From Sinorhizobium arboris LMG 14919 (GTDB lineage: Bacteria; Pseudomonadota; Alphaproteobacteria; Rhizobiales; Rhizobiaceae): a DNA stretch of 64,000 nt. This document shows positions 1 through 10,468 of the stretch, piece by piece. Within the stretch, counting starts at the first letter, position 1. Each line of letters starts with the position of its first letter. A program made the position numbers and the translations under genes. Under the pieces are notes generated by a model, which worked only from the letters and a program-made list of their open reading frames with translations, searched no databases and was not told where the DNA came from. The stretch is from contig NZ_ATYB01000014.1 in NCBI RefSeq assembly GCF_000427465.1, positions 62,001-126,000 on the forward strand, given 5' to 3'.

Positions 1-2742
1 CGGCACGATCAGTATGATCGCGATCGGCAGCATCAGGCTCTCATACTGAGCCGCAAGCACGAGGTAGACCAGCAGCAGCGCCAGCGGGAAGACGAGGATG
101 CCCGAATTGCCGGCAAGGATCTGCTGATACGTCAGGTCCGTCCACTCGAATGAAATGCCGGGCGGCAGCGTCTCGGACGCGATCCGCTCGATGGCCGCCT
201 GCGCCTGGCCGGAGGAGAAGCCGGGTGCCGGCCCGCCATTGATATCTGCGGCGAGGAAGCCGTTGTAGCGGATCGCCCGCTCGGCGCCGACCGTCTGCTC
301 GACGTTGAGCAGGGCCGACAGCGGGATCATCTCGCCCGTCTGCGAACGCACCTTCAGCTTGCCGATGTCGTCGGCGTGGCTGCGATAGCTCGCATCGGCC
401 TGGATGCGCACGCTGTAAGTGCGGCCGAACGCGTTGAAGTCGTTGACGTAGAGCGAACCCAGATAGATCTGCAGCGTCTCGAAAACGTCCGTGACCGCCA
501 CGCCGAGCTGGCGCGCCTTGGTGCGGTCGAGGTCGGCATAGAGCTGCGGCACGTTGATCTGGTAGCTCGAATAAAGTCCTGCGAGTTCCGGTGCCGCCAT
601 CGCCTTGGCGAGAACGGCCTTGGTCGCATCGTCCAGCGTCCGGTAGCCGAGGCCGTTTCTGTCCTCGATCTGCAGCTTGAAGCCGCCGGTCGTGCCGAGG
701 CCCTGGACGGGCGGCGGCGGGAACATGGCGATGAAGGCGTCCTGGATTGCGCCGAACTCCTGGTTCAGTTGCATGGCGATGGCGCCACCCGAAAGTTCGG
801 GTGTCGTACGCTCCTCGAACGGCTTCAGCGACACGAAGACGATGCCGGAGTTGGACGAGTTGGTGAATCCGTTGATCGACAGGCCCGGGAAGGCGATGGC
901 GTGTTCGACGCCCGGATGCTTGAGGGCGATTTCGCTCATGCGCCGGATGACGTCTTCCGAGCGGTCGAGCGTGGCCGCGTCCGGCAGCTGCGCGAAGCCG
1001 ATGAGGTATTGCTTGTCCTGCGCCGGCACGAAGCCGCCAGGCACCGCGCGAAAGAGCACGAAGGTGACGCCGAGGAGGACGGCATAGACGCCCATGACCA
1101 GCGATTTGCGGGTGAGAATGCCGCCGACGCCGCGGCCATAGGCCTGCGAACTCGCTCCGAAGAAGCGGTTGAAGCCGCGGAAGAACCAGCCGAACAACCC
1201 GTCCATGACGCGCGTCAGCCAGTCCTTCGGGGCGTGGTGATCCTTCAGGAGAAGGGCGGCGAGCGCGGGCGAGAGCGTCAGCGAGTTGAGGGCCGAAATC
1301 ACCGTCGAGATCGCGATGGTGAGCGCGAACTGGCGGTAGAACTGACCGGTAAGGCCGGTGATGAAGGCGAGCGGCACGAATACCGCGACGAGCACCAGCG
1401 CGATCGCGATGATCGGTCCGGAGACTTCCGACATGGCGCGGTAGGTCGCCTGGATCGGAGACAGGCCCTGCTCGATGTTGCGTTCGACGTTTTCAACGAC
1501 GACGATCGCGTCGTCGACGACGATGCCGATCGCCAGCACCAGGCCGAAAAGGCTGAGCGCATTGATCGAAAATCCGAAGACATACATCACCGCGAAAGTT
1601 CCGACGATCGAGACCGGCACGGCGACGAGCGGGATAATCGAGGCACGCCAGGTCTGCAGGAAGACGATGACGACGATGACGACGAGCGCGATTGCTTCGA
1701 GAAGCGTGTGGATAACCGACTCGATGGAGGCCCGGACGAACTGCGTCGTGTCGTAGACGATCTCGTAGTCGACGCCTTCCGGCATGGTCTGCTTCAGCTC
1801 GGCCATCACCTTGTGGACGTTTTCGGAGATCTGGATGGCGTTCGATCCGGGCGCCTGGAACACGCCCATGCCGACGGCGGCCTTGTTGTCGAGGAGCGAG
1901 CGCAGCGAGTAGTCCGCGGCTCCCATTTCGACGCGGGCGACGTCTCCGAGGCGCGTGATCTCCCCGCTCTCGCCCGATTTGACGACGATGTCGGCAAAAT
2001 CCTCGGGTGTCTTGAGGCGGCCCTGAGCGTTGACGGAGAGTTGCAGGTCGAGGCCGGGAACCGACGGCGAAGCGCCGATGACGCCGGCGGCTGCCTGGAC
2101 GTTCTGCCCGCGGACGGCGTTGGCGATGTCGCTCGCGGCAAGCCCGCGCTCTGCGGCCTTTTCGGGGTCGATCCAGACGCGCATGGAATAGTCGCCGCCG
2201 CCGAAGATCTGCACCTGGCCGACACCATCCACGCGCGCCAGCCGGTCCTTGACGTTCAGGACGCCGTAGTTGCGCAGATAGTTGATGTCGTATTGCCCGT
2301 TGGGCGAAATCAGGTGCACGACAAGCGTCAGGTCGGGCGAGCTTTTGACCGTCGTGACGCCGAGCCGGCGGACCTCTTCCGGCAGCCGCGGCTCGGCCTG
2401 CGAGACGCGGTTCTGCACCAGCTGCTGGGCCTGATCCGGATCGGTTCCGAGCTCGAAAGTGACGGTCAGCGTCATCAGGCCGTCGGCAGTCGCCTGGCTC
2501 TGCATGTAGAGCATGCCCTCGACGCCGTTGATCTGCTCTTCGAGCGGTGTGGCGACGGTTTCGGCGATGACGGCCGGATTGGCGCCCGGATATTGCGCCC
2601 TGACCACGATCTGCGGCGGCACGACTTCCGGATATTCGGAAATCGGCAGGCCGGTCATGCCGATGAGGCCGGCGACGAAGATGATCACGGAAAGAACGCC
2701 CGCAAAGACCGGGCGGTCGACGAAGAAGCGTGAGAAACTCAT
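1..2742 (-). CDS. RND multidrug efflux transporter (HAE1/AcrB type), 3' end outside window
   Basis: Inner-membrane proton-driven pump subunit of a tripartite efflux system. The reading frame is open from an ATG at 2742 to the window edge, 914 codons, against about 1,050 for the family, so only the C-terminal end is missing. It begins MSFSRFFVDRPVFAGVL, the usual cytoplasmic lead into TM1. Familiar landmarks follow: GIVVDDAIVVVENVERN in TM4, which carries the paired Asp residues of the proton relay, and FVPAQDKQYLIGFAQLP at the start of the second periplasmic half. It lies 124 bp downstream of the adaptor gene on the same strand, so the two form an operon. No outer-membrane channel gene is in view. 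Family assignment is firm; the substrates cannot be told. Confidence 0.95.
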   Translation of the reverse strand, partial: MSFSRFFVDRPVFAGVLSVIIFVAGLIGMTGLPISEYPEVVPPQIVVRAQYPGANPAVIAETVATPLEEQINGVEGMLYMQSQATADGLMTLTVTFELGTDPDQAQQLVQNRVSQAEPRLPEEVRRLGVTTVKSSPDLTLVVHLISPNGQYDINYLRNYGVLNVKDRLARVDGVGQVQIFGGGDYSMRVWIDPEKAAERGLAASDIANAVRGQNVQAAAGVIGASPSVPGLDLQLSVNAQGRLKTPEDFADIVVKSGESGEITRLGDVARVEMGAADYSLRSLLDNKAAVGMGVFQAPGSNAIQISENVHKVMAELKQTMPEGVDYEIVYDTTQFVRASIESVIHTLLEAIALVVIVVIVFLQTWRASIIPLVAVPVSIVGTFAVMYVFGFSINALSLFGLVLAIGIVVDDAIVVVENVERNIEQGLSPIQATYRAMSEVSGPIIAIALVLVAVFVPLAFITGLTGQFYRQFALTIAISTVISALNSLTLSPALAALLLKDHHAPKDWLTRVMDGLFGWFFRGFNRFFGASSQAYGRGVGGILTRKSLVMGVYAVLLGVTFVLFRAVPGGFVPAQDKQYLIGFAQLPDAATLDRSEDVIRRMSEIALKHPGVEHAIAFPGLSINGFTNSSNSGIVFVSLKPFEERTTPELSGGAIAMQLNQEFGAIQDAFIAMFPPPPVQGLGTTGGFKLQIEDRNGLGYRTLDDATKAVLAKAMAAPELAGLYSSYQINVPQLYADLDRTKARQLGVAVTDVFETLQIYLGSLYVNDFNAFGRTYSVRIQADASYRSHADDIGKLKVRSQTGEMIPLSALLNVEQTVGAERAIRYNGFLAADINGGPAPGFSSGQAQAAIERIASETLPPGISFEWTDLTYQQILAGNSGILVFPLALLLVYLVLAAQYESLMLPIAIILIVP

Positions 2743-2866
2743 GGCATCCCCCTTGGGAACTTCAGGCAAGCGGAGGGCATCTGCGGCGAAGACTTGTCGC
2801 CGCGAGCACCGATGCATGCCGTTGAATGTCTTTTCAGCGCCCTGCTGTGACCAGGGCGCAACTTAG

Positions 2867-4075
2867 CTATGGCTTGGCGATCGAGGCGGTTGCCTGCTCG
2901 ACCGGCTGCGGAGCGACCACGGCGCCGGGGCGCACGCGCTGCAGGCCGTTGACGACGATGCTCTCGCCTGGCTTCAGCCCGTTCTCCACGATCCGCAGAC
3001 CGTCGGCGACGGGCCCGAGCGTCACCTGGCGATACTCCACCTTGTTGTCCGCTCCGACGACCAGGACGAATTTCTTGTCCTGATCCGAACTGACCGCACG
3101 GTCGCTGATCACCAGCTTTTCCTCAGGCTGCGGATCGCCGATCCGAATGCGCACGAACTGACCCGGGATCAGGCGCCCGTCGGCATTGGTGAGTTCCGCC
3201 CGAACGCGAATGGTGCCGGTTGCGGCGTCCACCTCGTTGTTGATGAGCTGGATATGGCCGGTGATCGGCGTTCCCTCGTCGGCGGACGTGCCGATTTCGA
3301 CGGGGATGCGCTCGATCGCATCGATGCTGCCGGCCGAGACCGAGAGCTTGACGAGCGCGGCCGCGACGACCTCCTCGCTGACGTTGAAGCTCGCATAGAT
3401 CGGATCCACCGACACGAGCGTCGTCAGGACCGGCGAGGCCGTGCCGGCGGTAACGAGATTGCCCGCCGTTACGTTGAGCCTGCCGACGCGGCCGCTGATC
3501 GGTGCGCGCACCTCGGTATATTCCAGGTCGAGCTTGGCTGTGTGCAGCGCCGCCTTCGCCGAACGGAGGTTCGCCCGCGCCTCGTCGTAGACGCTGAGCC
3601 TTTGGTCGACGCCGCTCTGCGGGATGGCGCTGGTGGTCACCAGCTTGCGGGCGCGTTCGAGCTCGGTTTTCGCGAGCGCGACGCGTGCTTCGGCTGCAGC
3701 AACCTGCGCCTCGGCCTGCTCGACGGCTGCGGCGAAAGGCTCAGGGTCGATTGTGACGAGCAGGTCGCCCTTTTCGACCAGCGCCCCTTCGCGGAAATGG
3801 GCACTCAGGATCGCGCCGCCGACACGAGGACGGATTTCGACGCGCTCGATCGCTTCGAGACGACCGGAGAAGCTCTCCCACGTCGTGATCTTCCGCGATA
3901 CGGCCTTGGCAACGGAGACGGGCACGGCCGCCGGCGCCGCAGCGGGTGCTTCGGTCGCGGCATCCGCCTGGAAACGCTGAGGCAGCCCGAAGAAGACGGC
4001 TGCACCGCCGCCGATGGATAAAAGGATGCTCAAGCCGGCGCCCCAGAGGACCCGGCGGGTTACTGTCGATGTCAT
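2867..4075 (-). CDS. RND efflux periplasmic adaptor (HlyD/AcrA-type membrane fusion protein)
   Basis: 402-residue adaptor linking the downstream RND pump to an outer-membrane channel. An N-terminal membrane anchor (about residues 9-30, VLWGAGLSILLSIGGGAAVFF) is followed by a lipoyl half-motif (RPRVGGAILSAHFREGALVEKGDLL), an alpha-helical hairpin rich in Ala/Glu (about 115-175), the second lipoyl half (APISGRVGRLNVTAGNLV) and beta-barrel/membrane-proximal domains ending near GLKPGESIVVNGLQRVRPGA. There is no lipobox Cys, so it is probably anchored by the N-terminal helix. Its stop is 124 bp before the pump start. The hydrolase-like gene upstream ends 66 bp before this start and reads the same way. 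Confidence 0.93.
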   Translation of the reverse strand: MTSTVTRRVLWGAGLSILLSIGGGAAVFFGLPQRFQADAATEAPAAAPAAVPVSVAKAVSRKITTWESFSGRLEAIERVEIRPRVGGAILSAHFREGALVEKGDLLVTIDPEPFAAAVEQAEAQVAAAEARVALAKTELERARKLVTTSAIPQSGVDQRLSVYDEARANLRSAKAALHTAKLDLEYTEVRAPISGRVGRLNVTAGNLVTAGTASPVLTTLVSVDPIYASFNVSEEVVAAALVKLSVSAGSIDAIERIPVEIGTSADEGTPITGHIQLINNEVDAATGTIRVRAELTNADGRLIPGQFVRIRIGDPQPEEKLVISDRAVSSDQDKKFVLVVGADNKVEYRQVTLGPVADGLRIVENGLKPGESIVVNGLQRVRPGAVVAPQPVEQATASIAKP

Positions 4076-4141
4076 ATTTTCTCCTCGCCGGTTGGGAGTC
4101 CGGCTCTATGCTCAGTGTTTTATGGGCTTACTGTTTATTTG

Positions 4142-4957
4142 CTACTGTTTGGCCGGCTTCGCCCCCGCCTGCTTGAAGAAGCGGGAGAAGATGCCGGATA
4201 TGATTTCTTCGTGCGACGGCCAGTTTTCCTGAGCGGCGCCGCCGACAGGCAGCCATGAGGCGCGCCCGGGCAACACATGCATTTCCACCGGAACGCCGGC
4301 CCTGCGGAGACGCTCGGCATAGGCTTCGGCCTCGTCGCGCATGGGACATTCCTCGCTGGTGACGACGAGGGCGGGGACGAGCCCGCCGAGCCGGCTGCAA
4401 TGGCCCGGAGCCGCATAGGGATGCGTGAGCCCGCTGCGCTCGCCGAGATATTGTTGCCAGCCTTCGGCGATCGATTGCACCGAACTCTGCGGACAGAACT
4501 TGCGAAACGAAGCCGTTGCCAGGCACGGGTCGAGCAACGGCGACAGCAGGATCTGTCCCTTGAGGTCGGTCAGGAACTGATCGCGCGCCATCAGCGCCAA
4601 GCCGGCCGCAAGATTGCCGCCCGCCTCTTCGCCGGCGACGAACAGCATCGATTTCTTGTGCGCGAACTGCGGACAGCGGCTGCGCATGGACGAAAGCATC
4701 GCATAGGCACAGTCGAGCGCCGCCGGAAACGGGTTCATGCACGCGGAAGGATATTCCGGCGAAATGACGACCGCGCCCGCGGCCGCCAAAGCATTGGCCA
4801 CTTTTTCGCCGGTCGCCACCGAATCGCCGACGAATCCGCCGCCATGGAGATGCAGCACGATCGGCGGAGGCACGAGTAGCGACGCGCCACGGTAGACGCG
4901 CGCGCGGCACGAGCCTTTGCTCGTCTGCATCGTCTCTTCCGTAAATTGTGCGTTCAT
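4142..4957 (-). CDS. HSL-family alpha/beta-hydrolase-like protein lacking the catalytic triad (probable pseudoenzyme)
   Basis: 271 residues from the ATG at 4957, which has GGAGACAAGAGAG just upstream; an in-frame GTG at 4975 is less likely. The oxyanion motif HLHGGGFVG (His38-Gly41) and overall layout match hormone-sensitive-lipase-type esterases. However, the nucleophile elbow normally GDSAGG reads GEEAGG, with Glu at 111. The usual DPLRDE reads ECPMRDE, so the acid position is Cys. The terminal PGxxHGF reads PGRASWL, so the His is Ser. All three catalytic residues are therefore replaced while the fold signature remains. It sits upstream of and co-directional with the efflux pair and divergent from the LysR gene, which suggests a binding or regulatory role. 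That role is inference. Confidence 0.8.
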   Translation of the reverse strand: MNAQFTEETMQTSKGSCRARVYRGASLLVPPPIVLHLHGGGFVGDSVATGEKVANALAAAGAVVISPEYPSACMNPFPAALDCAYAMLSSMRSRCPQFAHKKSMLFVAGEEAGGNLAAGLALMARDQFLTDLKGQILLSPLLDPCLATASFRKFCPQSSVQSIAEGWQQYLGERSGLTHPYAAPGHCSRLGGLVPALVVTSEECPMRDEAEAYAERLRRAGVPVEMHVLPGRASWLPVGGAAQENWPSHEEIISGIFSRFFKQAGAKPAKQ

Positions 4958-5057
4958 CTCTCTTGTCTCCGCCACGGGTGAATCCCTAGATGAGGGACAA
5001 CTCGCGATGTTTGCAGCATAACATTGTCTTTCGTCTGGAATAGTCCGCGAGCTCTGA

Positions 5058-6005
<948 letters not shown>

Positions 6006-6013
6006 CCGTCCGC

Positions 6014-6412
6014 TCATCTGTTCTTCTCCTCAACGTAGCGCTCGCGCGCGGCGTCGAGTTCGCCGAAATGGGTCTCCGCCCAGCGGTCGAGAACGATCAG
6101 CGCTTCGCTCAGCGAGCGGCCCACCTCGCTCAGGCGATATTCGACATGCGGCGGCACGGTCCCCTTGTCCTCGCGGATCACCAGGCCGTTTCGCTCCAGT
6201 TCCTTCAGCGTCTGCGTCAGCATTTTCTGCGAGACGTCGCCAAGCCTGCGCATGAGCGCGGCATTGCGCATCGGGCCGGCCTCCAGCGCGGAGATGATCA
6301 GCATCGCCCATTTGCTGGCGACGAGTTCCAATGCGTGGCGCGAGGAGCATGTCGGATCGAAAACGCTGGGCGTCGACTTGATCGGAGGCGGGCAATTCGG
6401 GTTTCCGGACAT
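6014..6412 (-). CDS. HxlR-family winged-helix transcriptional regulator
   Basis: 132 residues. The HxlR core is clear: CSSRHALELVASKWAMLIISALEAGPMRNAALMRRLGDVSQKMLTQTLKELERNGLVIRED, then VPPHVEYRLSEVGRSLSEALIVLDRWAETH. The single Cys near residue 22 lies where thiol-sensing HxlR proteins keep their redox Cys. It converges with the LysR gene (8-bp gap) and is divergent from the SMR transporter gene across 88 bp. That makes the transporter its most likely target, which is inference from arrangement. Confidence 0.92.
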   Translation of the reverse strand: MSGNPNCPPPIKSTPSVFDPTCSSRHALELVASKWAMLIISALEAGPMRNAALMRRLGDVSQKMLTQTLKELERNGLVIREDKGTVPPHVEYRLSEVGRSLSEALIVLDRWAETHFGELDAARERYVEEKNR

Positions 6413-6500
6413 TTTTGATAGTTACCAAAAGGTGCGTAATTGCACTTCGGTGCCCAGGCTACAAGATTGACGCCAGAGTTCAAATCGTTGGAGAACAGGA

Positions 6501-6818
6501 ATGGCGTGGATCATGCTTATGGCGGCGAGCGCCGTCGAGATAGTCATGGGGCTTTCGCTCAAATATGCGCAAGGCTGGACACGGCCGGTACCCAGCATCA
6601 TCGGCGTGGGCGCGGCATTGGGCAGCGTCTATCTGCTTACGATTGCGATGCGCGACCTCCCTGCCGGCACGGCCTATGCCGCATGGACAGGCATAGGCGC
6701 GGTCGGCATCACCGTCCTCGGCATGGTTCTCTTCGGTGATCCGGTATCCTGGCTCAGGCTTGCCTGCATTGCCATGATCATCGTCGCCGTCGCAGGCTTG
6801 CGCTTTCTGGAGGCTTGA
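6501..6818 (+). CDS. Small multidrug resistance (SMR) family transporter, Gdx/SugE-like
   Basis: 105 residues with four predicted transmembrane helices. It keeps the essential Glu of TM1 (Glu13 in MAWIMLMAASAVEIVMGLSLKYAQG) and the TM3 signature GTAYAAWTGIGAVGITVLGM. The start MAWI and the TM1/TM3 pattern are closer to the SugE/Gdx (guanidinium exporter) branch than to EmrE, though TM1 lacks the exact Gdx consensus. It works as a proton-coupled antiparallel dimer in the inner membrane. The leader (6419-6500) shows no recognisable guanidine riboswitch core, so control more likely comes from the divergent HxlR regulator. Confidence 0.88.
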   Translation: MAWIMLMAASAVEIVMGLSLKYAQGWTRPVPSIIGVGAALGSVYLLTIAMRDLPAGTAYAAWTGIGAVGITVLGMVLFGDPVSWLRLACIAMIIVAVAGLRFLEA

Positions 6819-6841
6819 TCCGTAGGAATTCAAGTGCAGGT

Positions 6842-6872
6842 GTCCCGCGGGGTGCTGATCGCCCGGCGGGAC
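6842..6872. terminator. Inverted repeat between convergent genes, possible bidirectional terminator
   Basis: GTCCCGC (6842-6848) pairs with GCGGGAC (6866-6872), with inner G/C pairing. It lies in the 63-bp gap between the convergent SMR and helicase genes. There is no clear T-tract, so factor-independent termination is uncertain. Confidence 0.4.
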
Positions 6873-6881
6873 GATGCAACG

Positions 6882-8774
6882 TCAGGGCTGGCGCTTCTTG
6901 GCGTTGTTGCGCTTCGCACCGGGCTTGACGTCGCCGGCTTTCTGCGGTTCGGGTTTGCCCTTCTTCTTGCCCCAGGGCTTCTCGCCACGGGTGTCCGGAT
7001 GCGCGTCCCGCGCGACGGAAGGCTGCCCGTCGAACTTGCGTTTCGGCTTGAATTCCTTGCGCTCGCGCTCCGATGTGGGGCCCGGCGGCCGTTTTTTCTC
7101 GAAGTCCGGCTTGTCCTGCCGCGACCTGGGACTGTCCGGGGCTCCTGGAAGCGTTTTGACGCGAATGCCCTTTTCCAGCAACCGGTTCGGTCCGATCGCG
7201 GAGAGAAGGCGTTCGGCGCCGTCGGCCGTCATCTCGACATAGGTTTCCTCGGGCTGCATGCGGATTGCTCCGATGTCGCGCTTGCTCAGTTTGCCGTGCC
7301 GGCAGAGCATCGGGATCAGCCAGCGGGGCTCGGCATTCTGCTTGCGCCCGACGGAGAGGGAAAACCACTGGCCGCCCGCGAAGTCGGCTCGCGGAGGAGG
7401 GTCGCCGTCGCCCGTGAAGGCCGTGCCGTCGCGACGCGGCTTCCTGCGGTCATCATAGACGGCGACATCGGCAAGCTCCTCCGGAGCGGAACGGTTCGAG
7501 CGGAACTGCCGCACGAAGGCTGCAGCGATCTTTTCCGCCCCGTAGCGGCTGATCAGCGTCTCCACGATTGCCTGTTCATCCTCGTGCGGAGCATCGGCAA
7601 GGGCCGGATCGGCGGCTATGCGCTCGTCGTCGCGGCGCGTCACCTCGTCGGCCGACGGGGGCTTGGCCCAGGCGGCCGTAATCCTGGCGTTTTCGAGCAG
7701 CCGCTCGGCCTTGCGGCGGGCATTCACGGGCACGATCAGTGCGCTAACGCCCTTCTGTCCGGCGCGGCCGGTTCGGCCGCTGCGATGCAGCAGCGTGTCG
7801 GAGTTGGTCGGCAGGTCGGCATGAATCACGAGCTCCAGGCCCGGAAGATCGATCCCGCGCGCAGCAACGTCGGTCGCGATGCAAACGCGGGCGCGGCCAT
7901 CGCGCATGGCCTGCAGCGCATGGGTGCGTTCGTTCTGGCTGAGCTCGCCGGAGAGCGCCACGACGGAAAAGCCGCGATTGTTGAAGCGGGCGGTCAGATG
8001 GTTGACCGCGGCGCGCGTCGAGCAGAAGACGATCGCGTTCCTCGCTTCGTAAAAGCGCAGCACGTTGATGATGGCATTCTCCCGGTCGCTCGGCGCGACC
8101 AGCAGCGCGCGATACTCGATGTCGCCGTGCTGCTTTTGCTCCGAGGTGATGCCGATGCGGACGGCATCGCGCTGGTAATTCCTGGCGAGCGTCGCGATCG
8201 AACGCGGCACGGTCGCCGAGAACATCAACGTGCGGCGCTCCTCCGGTGACGCCTCGAGAATGTACTCCAGGTCTTCACGGAAGCCGAGGTCCAACATCTC
8301 ATCGGCCTCGTCGAGCACGACGGCTCTCAGTTCCGATATATCGAGCGATCCCCGGCGGATATGGTCGCAAAGCCGTCCCGGCGTGCCGACGACGATATGG
8401 GCGCCGCGTTCGAGCGTGCGCCGTTCGCTGCGCATGTCCATGCCGCCGACGCAGGAGGCGATGGTGGCCCCCGCGATCTCATAGAGCCAGTCGAGCTCGC
8501 GCATGACCTGCAGCGCCAATTCGCGCGTCGGCGCGATGACGAGCGCAAGCGGTGCCCCGGCAGGTGCGAATTTCGTTGCCGAACCGATCAGCGTCGGCGC
8601 CAGCGCCAGGCCGAACGCCACGGTCTTGCCGGAGCCGGTCTGGGCGGACACGAGCGCATCGGCGGTGCCGAGCGCCGGGTCCAGCATGGCCTGCTGAACC
8701 GGGGTCAGCGTCTCGTAACCGCGTTTTGCCAACGCCTCGGCGATCGCCGGCGCGATCCCTGCGAATTCTGTCAT
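6882..8774 (-). CDS. DEAD-box ATP-dependent RNA helicase with DbpA-like RNA-binding region and basic tail
   Basis: 630 residues. RecA domain 1 carries the Q motif region (GYETLTPVQQAML), motif I SAQTGSGKT, Ia APTRELALQ, GG, Ib TPGRL, II VLDEADEML and III SAT. Domain 2 carries VFCSTRAAVNHL, ATDVAARGIDLPGL and HRSGRTGRAG. A linker (about 390-450) leads to a fold resembling the DbpA/CsdA RNA-binding domain (FSLSVGRKQNAEPRWLIPMLCRHGKLSKRDIGAIRMQPEETYVEM). The final ~80 residues are Lys/Arg/Pro-rich and probably unstructured. This architecture suits ribosome assembly or cold-adaptation remodelling of structured RNA. Confidence 0.95.
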   Translation of the reverse strand: MTEFAGIAPAIAEALAKRGYETLTPVQQAMLDPALGTADALVSAQTGSGKTVAFGLALAPTLIGSATKFAPAGAPLALVIAPTRELALQVMRELDWLYEIAGATIASCVGGMDMRSERRTLERGAHIVVGTPGRLCDHIRRGSLDISELRAVVLDEADEMLDLGFREDLEYILEASPEERRTLMFSATVPRSIATLARNYQRDAVRIGITSEQKQHGDIEYRALLVAPSDRENAIINVLRFYEARNAIVFCSTRAAVNHLTARFNNRGFSVVALSGELSQNERTHALQAMRDGRARVCIATDVAARGIDLPGLELVIHADLPTNSDTLLHRSGRTGRAGQKGVSALIVPVNARRKAERLLENARITAAWAKPPSADEVTRRDDERIAADPALADAPHEDEQAIVETLISRYGAEKIAAAFVRQFRSNRSAPEELADVAVYDDRRKPRRDGTAFTGDGDPPPRADFAGGQWFSLSVGRKQNAEPRWLIPMLCRHGKLSKRDIGAIRMQPEETYVEMTADGAERLLSAIGPNRLLEKGIRVKTLPGAPDSPRSRQDKPDFEKKRPPGPTSERERKEFKPKRKFDGQPSVARDAHPDTRGEKPWGKKKGKPEPQKAGDVKPGAKRNNAKKRQP

Positions 8775-8926
8775 GTCTCTTCTTTCGGATTTCGGTTGTC
8801 GTCGGCGGAAGAGCGGACCCCGGTGCAGGTCGTCATCAGGCGTCGATTGCCGCGGCCCACGTGGTCGCGGCCCTGTTCAGTTGCCGCGCTACATACTTGG
8901 TGGGCATTGAAATGTACAGGGCGGAA

Positions 8927-9313
8927 TCAATCTCCGGCCGGCGCATTGCGGCGGCTGCCATATTCATTTGGCCGGTTCGCACCCGGCCAGAGGCAGAGAC
9001 CGATGAAAACGATCGGGCTCAGGACCGGGATGAAGAGGCAGAGCGCCAGCGGCCCGGGATAGCCGATATCGTGCAGGCGCTTGATCGCCAGCATGGCGAT
9101 GGAGACGGTCGAAAGCACGCCCGAGACGATCAGCGCCAGCGTCCAGAGCGCGAGCGCCGCGTCGTCCACCTCGTTCTTCATCATCTGCACCAGAAAAATG
9201 GAGCCGACGGCGAACCAGAAGAGCCAGGCGAGGAGAAAGGGCAGGCGGCCGATACGGCCGGAGGGGCTGAAGAACAGCCACATCATGTTCGGCTGCCGCC
9301 CCTCCCTGGCCAT
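8927..9313 (-). CDS. DUF805 family small membrane protein
   Basis: 128 residues from the ATG at 9313, two bases after the dapD stop, so probably translationally linked to dapD; an ATG at 9286 is an alternative start. The sequence MMWLFFSPSGRIGRLPFLLAWLFWF is the typical DUF805 entry, where the RIGR motif precedes TM1. Three further hydrophobic segments follow, with the conserved IKRLHDIGYPGPLAL loop and a Pro-rich end, GANRPNEYG. Function is unknown for the family. Confidence 0.85.
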   Translation of the reverse strand: MAREGRQPNMMWLFFSPSGRIGRLPFLLAWLFWFAVGSIFLVQMMKNEVDDAALALWTLALIVSGVLSTVSIAMLAIKRLHDIGYPGPLALCLFIPVLSPIVFIGLCLWPGANRPNEYGSRRNAPAGD

Positions 9314-9315
9314 CG

Positions 9316-10173
9316 TCAGTCCCGGAGCAATTCGTTGATGCCGGTCTTCGAGCGGGTCTTCTCGTCGACTCGCTTGACGATCACGGCGCAATAGAGGTTC
9401 GGCGCCGGCTGGCCGTTGGCCATGGTCGAGCCTGACGGCATGGAGCCGGCGACGACGACCGAGTAGGGCGGAACCTCTCCATACATAACCTCGCCCGTCG
9501 CGCGATCGACGATCTTCGTCGACTTGCCGATGAAGACGCCCATGCCGAGCACCGAACCCTCGCGGACGATGCAGCCTTCGACCACCTCGGAGCGCGCGCC
9601 GATGAAGCAATTGTCCTCGATGATGGTGGGTCCGGCCTGCATCGGCTCCAAGACGCCGCCGATGCCGACGCCGCCGGAAAGATGCACGTTCTTGCCGATC
9701 TGGGCGCAGGAGCCGACGGTCGCCCAGGTGTCGACCATCGTCCCCTCGCCGACATAGGCGCCGAGATTGACGAAGGAGGGCATCAGGACCGCATTCGGCG
9801 CGATATAGGCGGAGCGGCGGACCACGCAATTCGGAACGGCGCGGAAGCCGGCCTTCTCGAATTCGTTGACGCTCCAGCCGTCGAACTTGGAGGGCACCTT
9901 GTCCCACCAGGCGGCCTCGCCCGGGCCGCCCTTGACGAGTTCCATCGGATTGAGGCGGAAAGAGAGGAGCACGGCCTTCTTGAGCCACTGGTTGACGGTC
10001 CAGGTGCCGTCCGCACCGCGGTCGGCGACGCGTACCTTGCCGCTGTCGAGCAGGTTCAGCGCCGTTTCCACGGCATCGCGAACCGCACCGCGAGTGCCGG
10101 TATTGACGGCGTCGCGTTCTTCGAAGGCAGTCTCGATCGTCTGCGACAGGGAGGCAAGATCGTGGTTCGTCAT
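9316..10173 (-). CDS. dapD: 2,3,4,5-tetrahydropyridine-2,6-dicarboxylate N-succinyltransferase (DapD)
   Basis: 285 residues. It transfers succinyl from succinyl-CoA to tetrahydrodipicolinate in the succinylase branch of lysine and meso-diaminopimelate synthesis. The C-terminal half is a left-handed beta-helix of hexapeptide repeats ([52 protein letters not shown]...), with the conserved [12 protein letters not shown] and [14 protein letters not shown] segments. The N-terminal domain carries [12 protein letters not shown] and [12 protein letters not shown]. Length matches DapD from other alphaproteobacteria. The downstream DUF805 gene is two bases away. Confidence 0.98.
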   Translation of the reverse strand: MTNHDLASLSQTIETAFEERDAVNTGTRGAVRDAVETALNLLDSGKVRVADRGADGTWTVNQWLKKAVLLSFRLNPMELVKGGPGEAAWWDKVPSKFDGWSVNEFEKAGFRAVPNCVVRRSAYIAPNAVLMPSFVNLGAYVGEGTMVDTWATVGSCAQIGKNVHLSGGVGIGGVLEPMQAGPTIIEDNCFIGARSEVVEGCIVREGSVLGMGVFIGKSTKIVDRATGEVMYGEVPPYSVVVAGSMPSGSTMANGQPAPNLYCAVIVKRVDEKTRSKTGINELLRD

Positions 10174-10468
10174 CGGAATTCCTTACGTTCGGCGGTTTGT
10201 GCTGCAAGCTCTACTGCATAATTCCCGGAATCGGAACCGGCTTCACCGGATTATGCCGCGATTCGAGACGTCGTGCCGCTTCGCCGAAACCTGCCGTTTC
10301 CGGAAGGTATTCCTGAAAAGTTGAAGGCCTTTTCGGCTCACACTCTTCAACGGGGCTTGGCAAGTCTCGACGTTTCCGGCAGTAGGGACGCCTCTATCGC
10401 CGAGAATGACACGAAAGGACGCGTCCGGACGAGGTCTCCGGTGTTCGAAACGCGACGGGAAACGGAAT

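Noticed and set aside
376..2733. A 785-codon plus-strand open frame
   Set aside because: It is antisense to the RND pump; its Arg/Asp/His-rich composition is the mirror of GC-rich codons, and it has no domain.
6419..6500. Guanidine riboswitch upstream of the SMR gene
   Set aside because: The 82-nt leader lacks the conserved ykkC core sequence and is short for it; the divergent HxlR gene is a simpler explanation of control.
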